A stretch of DNA of 64,000 bases from Kaistia sp. 32K (GTDB lineage: Bacteria > Pseudomonadota > Alphaproteobacteria > Rhizobiales > Kaistiaceae). The position numbers and the translations under genes were made by a program. Below are positions 44,463 through 52,730 of the stretch, piece after piece. Within the stretch, counting starts at the first letter, position 1, and each line of letters begins with the position of its first letter. The notes below the pieces were generated by a model. The model searched no databases. It saw only the letters and a list, made by a program, of their open reading frames with translations, and was not told the DNA's origin. The DNA lies in NCBI RefSeq assembly GCF_016629525.1, contig NZ_AP024269.1, positions 4,042,001-4,106,000 on the forward strand. Direction: 5' to 3'.

Positions 44463-45349
44463 AGGCGTTCCTCCCGGCGGCGGAGAATTCCCGACGTGCC
44501 GTATGAGATCAAAGCGGTGAGAGCCAGCAACAGCATGGCGATCGAGCTGGCATAGCCGAAGCGGTTGCCGGTGAACGCCACGTCGATCAGGTAGTAGGCG
44601 ACCGACTTGGTCGAATTCGCCGGCCCGCCGCCGGTCAGCACGACGACGATGTCGAAGAGCTTCAGCGTCGTGATCAGGCTGAGTGTCACGCAGATGGTCA
44701 TGCCCGGCGCGATCATCGGCAGGGTGACATTTCGGAAGCGGCCGAACGCGCCGGCGCCGTCGATGCGCGCGGCCTCATAGAGCTCCAGCGGCACCGATTG
44801 CAGCGAGGCCGTATAGACCACGGTCGTGAAGGCCACCGTGACCCAGCTCACCACGACGCAGATCGAGAAGGTCGCAAGCGTCGGCGTCCCGATCCACGAT
44901 ATCGGACCATCGGTCAGACCCAGGTTCTGCAGGGTGACGTTGAGCAGCCCGTTCTGGGTCAGGATGCTCCGCCAGATGAAGGCGACGATGACGCCGGACA
45001 GCACCTGCGGGATAAAGATCAGCGTGCGCATCACGCGGTAGCTCGCCCGGGCGCGATTAAGCAACATGGCGATCATCAGGCCGAGCACGTTCGCGACCAC
45101 GGCCACGAACACCGTGACGATGAGCGTGAAGATGAGGCTGCGCAGCAGCCGCTGGTCATGGAAGAGCGCGATGTAGTTGTCGAAGCCGACATAGGAGCTC
45201 TCGCGGCGCAGCGGATTGCGATCGGTGAAGCTCGTCAGGAAGCTCTGGATGACCGGGTAAAGGAGGAACGTGGCGTAGAGTCCGATCGCAACCCAGGCGA
45301 TCGCGGCAAGGCCAAAGGATTGGCGCCAGACGGCGAGCTTGCTGTTCAT
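44459..45349 (-). CDS. sugar ABC transporter permease, MalF type (ROK-linked operon)
   Basis: A 296-residue CUT1 permease. The ATG at 45349 begins MNSKLAVWRQSFGL, and the first helix is at about 13-33. The EAA loop is YEAARIDGAGAFGRFRNVTLPMI. The frame extends to 45445 but with a basic, non-conserved leader. It follows the binding-protein gene by 76 bases and pairs with the MalG-type protein. No ATPase gene is present. Confidence 0.92.
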   Translation of the reverse strand: MNSKLAVWRQSFGLAAIAWVAIGLYATFLLYPVIQSFLTSFTDRNPLRRESSYVGFDNYIALFHDQRLLRSLIFTLIVTVFVAVVANVLGLMIAMLLNRARASYRVMRTLIFIPQVLSGVIVAFIWRSILTQNGLLNVTLQNLGLTDGPISWIGTPTLATFSICVVVSWVTVAFTTVVYTASLQSVPLELYEAARIDGAGAFGRFRNVTLPMIAPGMTICVTLSLITTLKLFDIVVVLTGGGPANSTKSVAYYLIDVAFTGNRFGYASSIAMLLLALTALISYGTSGILRRREERL

Positions 45350-45425
45350 GTCGATTCTGTTCTTGAGACGGTTCGTCCGGGTGCCGCGACGACGCCGCGA
45401 CACCCGCATTGACGTTGCGCTTGGC

Positions 45426-46685
45426 TTACCTGCCGGTCGCGGCATCCCAATCGGCGTCGAGGCGTGCCAGCTGGCCGGCGACGTCGGTATCGGAGAAGAA
45501 CGACTGGGAGAGCGCGTAGAACAGGTCGTTGACGCCCGGCGCCAGGGCGTTGTCGTTGTTCACCCAGCCGAAGGCCGAGACCTTGGTGCTGTCGGCCGTC
45601 GCAAGGCCGTAGGCCTCCTCGAACAGGCCGCTGACCTTCACGCCGAAATCGGCAAGCGACAGCTTCTTCATCATCGGGAAGGCGCCGTCGGTCTCGATCA
45701 GGGTCGCGAGGTTCTTCGGATCGAGCGACCAGGCCTTGGCGAAGGCGATCGCCTGGTCGGGAGCCTTCGATCCCGCGCTGACCGAGGTCGTGCCGCCGAC
45801 ATTGAACGGGATGACGATCGTGCCGTCATCGGTCGGCCAGGGGAACACGCCGACATTGGCGGCCTTCTCGGCGCTGATATAGCCCGAGCCGGTGAGCCAG
45901 CTGCCCTGCGCGTACATGGCGCTCTTGCCATCGAGGAAGTTCTTGTTGGCCGTGGTGAAGTCGACGCTGAGCGCACCCGGATCGTAGGCGCCCATCCCGA
46001 CCAGATCGACGGCCTTCTGCATCGCCTTGGCGAACAGCGGATCGGAGAACTTCACCTCGCCGGCGAAGCGCTTGCGGATCCAGTCCGGATCCTTGCCCAG
46101 CACATCCGCGCTGGCGAGCGCCACGAGCGGCATGCCGGCGGCCCAGGGCTCGGCGCCGGCAAGCTCCATCGGCGTGACGCCGCCGGCACGCAAAGTCTTC
46201 ACGACGTTGACCAGCTCCGCCCAGGTCTTGGGCGGCTGCAGGCCATGCTTCGCGAAGACGTCCTTGTTGTAATAGACGAGCGGGATAACCTGCGCGTTGG
46301 TCGGCGGAATATAAACCTTGCCGTCGATCGTATTGCCGCCCGGCTGGATGAAGTTTTCCTCCAGCCAGCTCTGGTCGAACGGCAGCAGCAGCTCCGCCTC
46401 GATGAAGTCCTTGGGATTGATCGAGGCGAGAATGTCGGGGAACTGCCCGCTGGCCTGCAGCTGCTTGGCATAGGCGTTGCGGTCGGCGCTGGGGGAGATG
46501 ATCTTCTTGACCGTGAGGCCCGGGACCTTTTCGGACGCGCGCGCGATCGAGCCGTCCCAGAAGGTCGCGTTCAGCGCCGGCGTCTCGAACGTCATGAAGG
46601 TGAGCGGGGCATCCTGCGCATGCGCGGGCATGGCGGCGGCGCCAACGGCAAGCGCCGCGGCGGAAAGCAGTCGAATTAGTCTCAC
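45426..46685 (-). CDS. sugar ABC transporter substrate-binding protein (family 1, ROK-linked operon)
   Basis: A 419-residue periplasmic protein. I choose a GTG start at 46685, since AGGAGG lies five bases before it and the signal peptide (RLIRLLSAAALAVGAAAMPAHA) then begins at once; the codon at 46727 lacks a site. The mature protein opens APLTFMTFETPAL and has the typical WAELVNVVKTLRAGGVTPM and SAMYAQGSW segments. It heads the SBP-MalF-MalG-GH38 operon, with a candidate ROK site 32 bases upstream. Confidence 0.92.
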   Translation of the reverse strand: MRLIRLLSAAALAVGAAAMPAHAQDAPLTFMTFETPALNATFWDGSIARASEKVPGLTVKKIISPSADRNAYAKQLQASGQFPDILASINPKDFIEAELLLPFDQSWLEENFIQPGGNTIDGKVYIPPTNAQVIPLVYYNKDVFAKHGLQPPKTWAELVNVVKTLRAGGVTPMELAGAEPWAAGMPLVALASADVLGKDPDWIRKRFAGEVKFSDPLFAKAMQKAVDLVGMGAYDPGALSVDFTTANKNFLDGKSAMYAQGSWLTGSGYISAEKAANVGVFPWPTDDGTIVIPFNVGGTTSVSAGSKAPDQAIAFAKAWSLDPKNLATLIETDGAFPMMKKLSLADFGVKVSGLFEEAYGLATADSTKVSAFGWVNNDNALAPGVNDLFYALSQSFFSDTDVAGQLARLDADWDAATGR

Positions 46686-46717
46686 GTCATCCTCCTTGGT
46701 GAGCCAGGTTCGGTCTA

Positions 46718-46741
46718 TTATATCCAAACGATGGAGTAATT
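46718..46741. promoter_or_regulatory. candidate ROK operator before the second transporter operon
   Basis: TTATATCCAAACGATGGAGTAATT resembles TTTTATCCATACGTTAGACGAATT at 48015: 18 of 24 positions agree, including TATCCA-ACG-T and AATT. It lies 32 bases before the binding-protein start. Confidence 0.6.
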
Positions 46742-46789
46742 ATTTTTGGCAAGCTAGATCGCCGGCACAAACCCGTCAAGCCGGTCTTG

Positions 46790-48001
46790 TCAGGCGATCC
46801 GGTCGGTGATCAGCAGCGAGGAAGGACGGGGGGAGAGTACCGTGTCGAGAACCAGGCAGGCGGCGCCGACAGCGCCCACCTCGACGCCGACCCGCGACAG
46901 GCCGAACCGGATCTCGTGACGCGTGCTTCGGATCGGCGACGTCTGCACGACATAGGCGATGGTCGGCAGGACCAGCGGACGGAGGCGCGGCCAATAGGGA
47001 CCGGCGAAGACGACTTCCGGAATGTCCAGAATGTTGACCAAAGTCAGCACGGCCGAGGCCAGGTTGCGCCCTGCCCGCTCGAGAACAGCAAGCGCACTGG
47101 GCCTGCCCTGCTCGGCCTCCGTCAGCAATCGCTCGAAGCCGGTTTCCACGTCGGCGTCGGCCGGCAGGATCCCCTCGCGCACGGCCTGCTGAACCAGATA
47201 TTCCGGCGTGACGAGGTGGCCCAACTGCTGGCTCGGCGCATCGGGCACGCCGCTGTCATTGACGATGATCCGGCCGCCGTCGCCCGCATTGCCGGTGGCG
47301 CCGCGGCGGATGGTGCCGTCGAGCACCAGGCCGGTGCCGATACCGGCGCTGAGATAGACGAGGGCAAAGTCCCGCCGGCTGGGCTCGCCGAACCAGATCT
47401 CCGCCGCCGCCGCCGCGATGACCTCCTTGTCGAACATGACATCTAGCCCGGTCGCTGCGGCCACGGCATCCCGGATCGGCACGTTCCACCAGCCGAGCAT
47501 CAAGGGCGGGTCGACCATCACGCCGCGCGCGGCATCGACCGGCCCCGGCGTCGCCAGCCCGATCCCGAGGATGCGATCCCGGTCGATCCCCGCCGCCTTG
47601 GCGAGGCTGTCCACCTGCTCGGCGATCTCGGCGATCACCGCCTTGGGGTCCGTCGCCGAGGGGGTTCGATGCATCGACCGCGCGAGAATCTGCCCCCGAA
47701 GGTCGAGCAGGACATAGGTGATGAAGCCGGGGTCTATATGCACGCCGATGGCGAACCGGGACTGCGGATCGAGGCGCAGAAGCACCGGCGGCTTGCCCGG
47801 CCCCTGGATGACCGTGCCGGCCTCCATGACGAGCCCCTGCGCCAGCAGCTGCTTGGCGGCGTTCGACACGGTTTGCGGCACGAGCCCGGTCCGCACCGCG
47901 ATCTCCGCGCGGCTGATGCCCTCCGGCGCGCGCCGGATCAGCTCCAGAATGACCGACTGATTGAAGGAGCCGACGGCCGGCAGGTTGGTTCCGCGATGCA
48001 T
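46790..48001 (-). CDS. ROK family transcriptional regulator without the zinc-cysteine motif
   Basis: A 403-residue regulator with an N-terminal winged helix-turn-helix (about 12-60, GISRAEIAVRTGLVPQTVSNAAKQLL) and a ROK domain (LGIGLATPGPVDAARGV, YLSAGIGTGLVLDG). The usual C-x-C-G-x-x-G-C zinc site is absent: where it should stand, the chain reads GNAGDGGRIIVNDSGVPDAPSQQLG. The G-x-x-G-H metal motif is also altered. It may bind sugar differently or need no zinc. It lies upstream of the second transporter operon on the same strand and probably controls it and itself. Confidence 0.9.
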   Translation of the reverse strand: MHRGTNLPAVGSFNQSVILELIRRAPEGISRAEIAVRTGLVPQTVSNAAKQLLAQGLVMEAGTVIQGPGKPPVLLRLDPQSRFAIGVHIDPGFITYVLLDLRGQILARSMHRTPSATDPKAVIAEIAEQVDSLAKAAGIDRDRILGIGLATPGPVDAARGVMVDPPLMLGWWNVPIRDAVAAATGLDVMFDKEVIAAAAAEIWFGEPSRRDFALVYLSAGIGTGLVLDGTIRRGATGNAGDGGRIIVNDSGVPDAPSQQLGHLVTPEYLVQQAVREGILPADADVETGFERLLTEAEQGRPSALAVLERAGRNLASAVLTLVNILDIPEVVFAGPYWPRLRPLVLPTIAYVVQTSPIRSTRHEIRFGLSRVGVEVGAVGAACLVLDTVLSPRPSSLLITDRIA

Positions 48002-48014
48002 CCCTTCTCCCCGA

Positions 48015-48038
48015 TTTTATCCATACGTTAGACGAATT
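48015..48038. promoter_or_regulatory. candidate ROK operator before the regulator's own gene
   Basis: TTTTATCCATACGTTAGACGAATT, 13 bases upstream of the ROK start, similar to the element at 46718. Its position would allow autorepression. Confidence 0.6.
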
Positions 48039-48166
48039 AATCGCCTCCCGCGAGGACTCGGGCGTTCCAACCCTCAATTTCTTTACCGCATCCCTCCGTC
48101 GGATGTCTGCATTCGGATGCCCGCAAAGAAGGCCCGCCCGCTCCGGCGGAGCCCTCCGAGCCAGCC

Positions 48167-49861
48167 CTATTGGCGCTTGGACACCAGGTCGACACCGTCC
48201 CAGGCCCAGCCGGAATGGTAGCCCGCCAGTTCGGTCTCGAGGGCGCGGATCTGGGCCTCTTCGAGCGGACCCGTTCGCGCAAAGATGAAGGCCTTCCGTC
48301 CCTGCGCCAGATCGAACGGCCCGGCCAGCTTGCTGTAAGCAGCCCCGAAGCCTGATCCCTCAAGAATGTGGGCCGCCGGAACAGTGACGACGCGCTGCGA
48401 GGTTTCGGGCAGATGCAACGGGACGGGATCGGCCACCACGGCATATTTCGCCCGGATTGCCTGCAATCCCAGCCCGTCGCGCTCGTCGACCTGCGATGCC
48501 CAGGCGATCCTGGATCCCATGGTTTGATCCAGCGCATCGAGCAGGGAGTCCGACAAGATCGGGCTGGAGGCAAACACGGCGAATTTGTCGCCATCGGCCG
48601 TCAGGCCTTTGAGCTCGGCAATGAGGCGCTGGTACTCGGGATAATTCTCGACCTTCAGCGGAAAATAGGTCTCCCTCGGCGCCAGAGCGGCGATGGCCGG
48701 CAAGGCGGCGTTCGGGCCCGGCAGCAGGGCCACCGCGAAAATGGCCACGCTGACCAGGACGCCCGTGACGGCTGCGACAGTGCGAAGCGTGGCGGGCAAG
48801 AGGGACAACACCCACAGAAAGCCGAACATCGCGACCGGCAAACCCCAGAAGAACATGGGGAGCCCGTGCTGGACACTTGGCGCCTGCGTTCTCGAAAACA
48901 GGAAGCAGGTCAGAAACGCCGCCGCTGCCATGAACAGGATCGGGGTCGATAGCGCGACAACCGCGACGATCAGGCCGATTGCGAAGGCAGCCGCGTAAAA
49001 CGGCCCGATACGCCGATAAAGCAGGGACAATTGATCGAGCCAGGGCGTCTGATAGGCGACGTACAGATCGCTATACGAGGTCGTCAGCACGCGGTAGGCC
49101 AGATCCCGCTGGAAGGCGAACAGAAGGACACCTGCAACGCCCACGATGATCGGGAACGCGATGGCCATCTCCCGCATCCGGGCCGGCCTGTTCTGCGATT
49201 CATAGGCCAGCCGAACCGTCGTCACCACGAAGGTGCAGACGATGAGCGCGAGGCAGGCATAGGCGTACCAACGGCGCAGCAGGAATGCCGTCCAGAGCAG
49301 CGCCCCGACCGCGATGGCAGTTCTGACAGTTTGGCGCGACAGGAAGTCCGACCGGAGGATGAGCCAGGTCGCGATCCCCAGCGGGATCAGCCCGGCGATG
49401 TCAGGCATGCCCCGCAAGGTGGCCTGCCAGAACGGCGGGAAGCAGACCGTAGCGATCACGACGAAGATCGCGGACGTATCGGAGTTCCCCAGACCGTATT
49501 GGCGGGCGCTGCGGATGGACAGCGCCGCCGAGATTAGCGCGGCCGGCAACAGAAAGCAGGCGACGATGGCCAGGATATAGCCCGCCCGGCTCGCGCCGAA
49601 CGCCATATGGAAAGGGAACAGCAGGGCGATGCTGGAGGCGTTGTAGTCGTCGGCCCGCACCGAACGAGCCATCTCCTTCGCCCACGCGCCGGCATCGGCG
49701 GGCAGGAGAGCGCCGAAATGCTGGTAAAATCGATAGTACAGGCCCCAGTCCCAGATATAGGCCGGGTCCTCCATCGCCACGTATCCGTAGCAGAAGAGGG
49801 CAATCGCATACCCGAAGAACAGGGCGCCGACCGTGATCGAGAGGTGCTTTGCGCGGATCAT
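48167..49861 (-). CDS. polytopic membrane protein, possibly a GT-C type glycosyltransferase
   Basis: A 564-residue protein with about 11 hydrophobic helices and a C-terminal soluble domain (about 430-564, containing YPEYQRLIAELKGLTADGDKFAVFASS). Its ATG overlaps the glycosyltransferase stop by four bases (ATGA), so the two work together. The first periplasmic loop contains EDPAYIWDWGLYY, acidic residues that could serve as a GT-C catalytic site. In GtrA-GtrB systems the third gene is a serotype-specific glycosyltransferase of this architecture, so this is a fair GtrC-position candidate. No family is assigned. Confidence 0.7.
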   Translation of the reverse strand: MIRAKHLSITVGALFFGYAIALFCYGYVAMEDPAYIWDWGLYYRFYQHFGALLPADAGAWAKEMARSVRADDYNASSIALLFPFHMAFGASRAGYILAIVACFLLPAALISAALSIRSARQYGLGNSDTSAIFVVIATVCFPPFWQATLRGMPDIAGLIPLGIATWLILRSDFLSRQTVRTAIAVGALLWTAFLLRRWYAYACLALIVCTFVVTTVRLAYESQNRPARMREMAIAFPIIVGVAGVLLFAFQRDLAYRVLTTSYSDLYVAYQTPWLDQLSLLYRRIGPFYAAAFAIGLIVAVVALSTPILFMAAAAFLTCFLFSRTQAPSVQHGLPMFFWGLPVAMFGFLWVLSLLPATLRTVAAVTGVLVSVAIFAVALLPGPNAALPAIAALAPRETYFPLKVENYPEYQRLIAELKGLTADGDKFAVFASSPILSDSLLDALDQTMGSRIAWASQVDERDGLGLQAIRAKYAVVADPVPLHLPETSQRVVTVPAAHILEGSGFGAAYSKLAGPFDLAQGRKAFIFARTGPLEEAQIRALETELAGYHSGWAWDGVDLVSKRQ

Positions 49862-50829
49862 TCGGCCGACTTCGTCCTCTCGGCGATGATGAAACGGGGG
49901 CGGCGTTTTACTTCGAGGTAGATCTTGCCGACGTATTCCCCGACCACTCCGATGCACAGGATGTGCAACCCGCCCAGGAACAGCAGCGGCAGCAGAGTGG
50001 ACGCCCAGCCGGGAACGGTAGTCTGCGGCGAAAACAGTCGAACGCAGAGAACGTAGATCCCGGACAGGATGGAGCCGAGAAACACGCCCCCACCGACGAA
50101 GGCCACGTATCGAAGCGGCGCAACGGAGAAGGACGTGATCCCGTCGATCGCCAGGCGCAGCATTTTGCCGATGGTGTATTTCGTCTCGCCGGCTACCCGC
50201 GCCTGCCGGGCATAGGGGACCAGCATCACGCTGAACCCGATCGTCGGGATCAGCCCCCGGAGGAACAGGTTCACCTCGCCATGATCGAGCAGGGCGGCCA
50301 GCGCTTTCCTGGACATCAAGCGGAAATCGGCATGGTTCTCGATGATGTTCACGCCCATCAGCCGGAGCAGCCGGTAATAGGCATTGGCAAATCCGCGCTT
50401 GCCGCGGCTGTCGGAACTGCGGTCCTGACGAACCCCGAGCGCCATATCGGCCCCTGACTCGTAAGCGTCCAGCATGGCGGAGACAGCGTGGATGTCATCC
50501 TGAAGATCGGCATCCATCGTGACCACCACGTCGGCCGTGGCTAGCGACAGGCCGGACAGCATGGCTGCCTGATGGCCGTAATTCCGCGAGAGCTTCACGC
50601 CTTCGATTTCGGGATTGGCCTCGGACAGACCTTCAATGATGCCCCAGGTGCTGTCCTTGCTGCCATCATCCACCAGCAACAGCCGGAACGACATGGCGTC
50701 GTTGGAAGGCGAGGCAACGAGATCACGAAAATAGGCCGCGATCTTCGGGGCCGTAATCGGCAGCGCGTCCTGCTCTTGATAGCAGGGAACAATAACGTCG
50801 ATGCTATACGGATTCCGCCTTATGGACAC
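49858..50829 (-). CDS. family 2 glycosyltransferase, GtrB/DPM1-like polyprenyl-phosphate glycosyltransferase
   Basis: A 323-residue GT-A enzyme anchored by two C-terminal helices (about 235-260 and 275-297). Motifs: DVIVPCYQEQ, LLLVDDGSKDST, VTMDADLQDD (D-x-D, metal and nucleotide binding) and LSRNYGHQAAM. GtrB enzymes transfer glucose from UDP-glucose to undecaprenyl phosphate for O-antigen or surface glycan modification. It starts with GTG and overlaps the gtrA remnant by 26 bases; the membrane protein gene follows with an ATGA overlap. Confidence 0.9.
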   Translation of the reverse strand: MSIRRNPYSIDVIVPCYQEQDALPITAPKIAAYFRDLVASPSNDAMSFRLLLVDDGSKDSTWGIIEGLSEANPEIEGVKLSRNYGHQAAMLSGLSLATADVVVTMDADLQDDIHAVSAMLDAYESGADMALGVRQDRSSDSRGKRGFANAYYRLLRLMGVNIIENHADFRLMSRKALAALLDHGEVNLFLRGLIPTIGFSVMLVPYARQARVAGETKYTIGKMLRLAIDGITSFSVAPLRYVAFVGGGVFLGSILSGIYVLCVRLFSPQTTVPGWASTLLPLLFLGGLHILCIGVVGEYVGKIYLEVKRRPRFIIAERTKSAE

Positions 50830-50911
50830 TGCTGAACACCCAAAACTTCATAAGCAGGAAGAAGGTGATGTTGTAAGTCAGTATGGCCATGACGATCCCC
50901 GTCGTCCGCCG
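50804..50911 (-). pseudogene. gtrA-like flippase remnant (C-terminal fragment)
   Basis: The minus strand reads MAILTYNITFFLLMKFWVF then a short tail to a stop at 50804. This is the shape of the last helix of GtrA-family proteins (hydrophobic segment ending N-F-x-x-x-K-F-W-V-F). In-frame TGA at 50912-50914 blocks extension, and no other frame upstream carries the missing three helices. It overlaps the GtrB start, as intact gtrA genes often do. I read it as a 5'-deleted gtrA. Confidence 0.6.
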
Positions 50912-51274
50912 TCAAAGCATTCGACCTGATTTTCGACATAGATTACGGATCGCCCGTCGAGCCGTCAGAGGGAAGGTACGCAGCGATCTCGCTTTGCGGC
51001 AAGCGACAATCCCGAAATTCAGCAAAATTGCTGGAGAAAACGGGGATATCGCCGACGAGGACCAGAACTCACCGACGAAAATCCGCGCATGTAAAGAATT
51101 ACTACTAAGGTAACATTACGGAATATCGGGATCGAAAGATCGATCCACGCCAGCTCCCGTGCGCCACGTTTGGCAAGGCTGATCTCCGTATCGACCGCCA
51201 TTGCCCCTGAGGCCCGCCCGCAGACGTCCAGAGACCGAGGGGGACAGAGCCAACCCATCGATCCATCAAAGCTT
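50912..51274. other. gene-free stretch between the gtr remnant and the desulfurisation locus
   Basis: No open frame here has protein-like composition. The sequence is less GC-rich than its neighbours, especially around 51075-51140, and holds no long repeat. It separates two differently organised regions and ends in the tRNA-like fragment, so it may be a junction zone. Confidence 0.4.
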
Positions 51275-51304
51275 TGGTGTCCCGGAAGGGAATCGAACCT
51301 TCTC
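51275..51304 (-). other. tRNA 3'-end-like fragment (possible attachment-site remnant)
   Basis: Read on the minus strand it contains GGTTCGATTCCC, the T-loop consensus, then an acceptor-like stretch ending in GGGACACCA with an encoded CCA. The T-stem would have one A-C mismatch. No matching 5' acceptor strand (GTCCCGG) or anticodon arm appears within 80 bases upstream, so this is not an intact tRNA. Such fragments are left where integrative elements use tRNA genes. Confidence 0.4.
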
Positions 51305-51321
51305 AGCGCTCCTGACGAGGC

Positions 51322-52722
51322 TCACACTGTCGACTCGCCGGCGGGAGCGGATTTCTGCCAGATTTCGGGTTCGACGTGCCGCTCGGGCTGCGCGACGAAG
51401 AGGTTTTCGGGGCGGCTGAGGCCGAGATTTTCGCGCAACGTCGCCCCTTCATATTCGGTGCGGAACAGGCCGCGTTCGCGCAGGATCGGCACGACGCCCG
51501 CGATGAACTCGTCGAGACCGCCCGGCAGATAGGGCGGCGAGACGACGAAACCGTCGGCAGCACTTTCTTCGAACTGATGCTGAAGGATGTCGGCGATCTC
51601 GGTGGCCGTGCCGACAAAGCGCTCGCCGAGGCGCGTGGCGGCGACATGGGTCGCGATCTGGCGAATGGTAAGATCGAAGCGCCTGGCCCGGTCGATCACG
51701 CCCTGCCGCAGCGAGTGCCCGCCTTTGGTCGGCGGTATCTCGGGCAGCGGACCATCCAGCGGATAACCGGAGAGATCCACGCCGCCCAGCGACATCTGCA
51801 GCCAGGACAGCGCCAGATCGGGATGGATCAGATTGTCGAGATAGGCCGCCTTTTCCGCGGCCTCCCTGGCCGTCGCCCCGATGACCACCTGAATGCTGGG
51901 CATGATCTTGAGGTCATCGGCCCTTCGACCATGGGCCACGACGCGCTGTTTCATGTCGGCGTAGAACGCCTTGGCCACATCGAGCGGCGGATTGACCGTG
52001 AAGATCGCGTCAGCCGTCCGGGCGCCGAGCGAGCGCCCCGCAGGGGAGCCGCCGGCCTGCACCAGCAGGGGGTGCCCCTGCGGCGCGCGACCGACATTGA
52101 GCGGGCCATGCACGAAGAAGTTGGGACCATCATGGCCAAGCGCATGCAGCTTGTCGGGATCGAAATAGCGCCCCGATTCCTTGTCGAGCAGGAAGGCATC
52201 GTCCTCCCAGCTGTCCCAAAGCCCGCGCACCACATCGATGAACTCTTCGGCGCGCTGATAGCGCGTATCGTGATCGTTCAGCGTGCGCTGGTTGAAATTG
52301 TGCGCTTCGTTCTCGCCGGTCGAGGTGACGGCGTTCCACCCTGCCCGTCCCTTGCTGATGTGATCGAGCGAGGCAAACTTGCGGGCGATGTTGTAGGGCT
52401 CGTTGAACGAGGTCGAGGCGGTGGCGATCAGGCCGATATGGCGGGTGCCCATGGCAAGCGCCGCCAGCATGGTGATCGGCTCGAGCTTGCCCACATCCAT
52501 GCGCGAAAAGGCGTCCTTGCCCTCGACGCGCCGGAACCCCGGACCATCGGCGAAGAACACCGCGTCGAACTTGGCCGCCTCGGCGCTCTGCGCCATGGCG
52601 AGGAAATAGTGGATGTCGTGCAGTCCGCCGGCGTGCGCCTCGGGATGGCGCCAACCGCCCATCTGGTTGCCGGTATTGAGCAGATGCGCGAAGAGCTTGA
52701 TCTGTCGCCTGGGAGCGGCCAT
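51322..52722 (-). CDS. FMN-dependent monooxygenase, NtaA/SnaA/DszA family
   Basis: A 466-residue luciferase-like flavin monooxygenase that needs FMNH2 from a separate reductase. Family features: FAHLLNTGNQMGGWRHPEA near the start, FADGPGF, LEPITMLAALAMGT, TASTSFNEPYNIARKFASLDHIS, GRAGWNAVTS and QAGGSPAGRSLGARTAD. DszA-type members cleave sulfones to sulfinates and NtaA cleaves nitrilotriacetate. Next to DszB- and DszC-like genes a sulfone-cleaving role is the better guess. The ATG at 52722 is used; an in-frame TTG at 52734 overlaps the previous stop. Confidence 0.88.
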   Translation of the reverse strand: MAAPRRQIKLFAHLLNTGNQMGGWRHPEAHAGGLHDIHYFLAMAQSAEAAKFDAVFFADGPGFRRVEGKDAFSRMDVGKLEPITMLAALAMGTRHIGLIATASTSFNEPYNIARKFASLDHISKGRAGWNAVTSTGENEAHNFNQRTLNDHDTRYQRAEEFIDVVRGLWDSWEDDAFLLDKESGRYFDPDKLHALGHDGPNFFVHGPLNVGRAPQGHPLLVQAGGSPAGRSLGARTADAIFTVNPPLDVAKAFYADMKQRVVAHGRRADDLKIMPSIQVVIGATAREAAEKAAYLDNLIHPDLALSWLQMSLGGVDLSGYPLDGPLPEIPPTKGGHSLRQGVIDRARRFDLTIRQIATHVAATRLGERFVGTATEIADILQHQFEESAADGFVVSPPYLPGGLDEFIAGVVPILRERGLFRTEYEGATLRENLGLSRPENLFVAQPERHVEPEIWQKSAPAGESTV

Positions 52723-52730
52723 GGAGGGTC

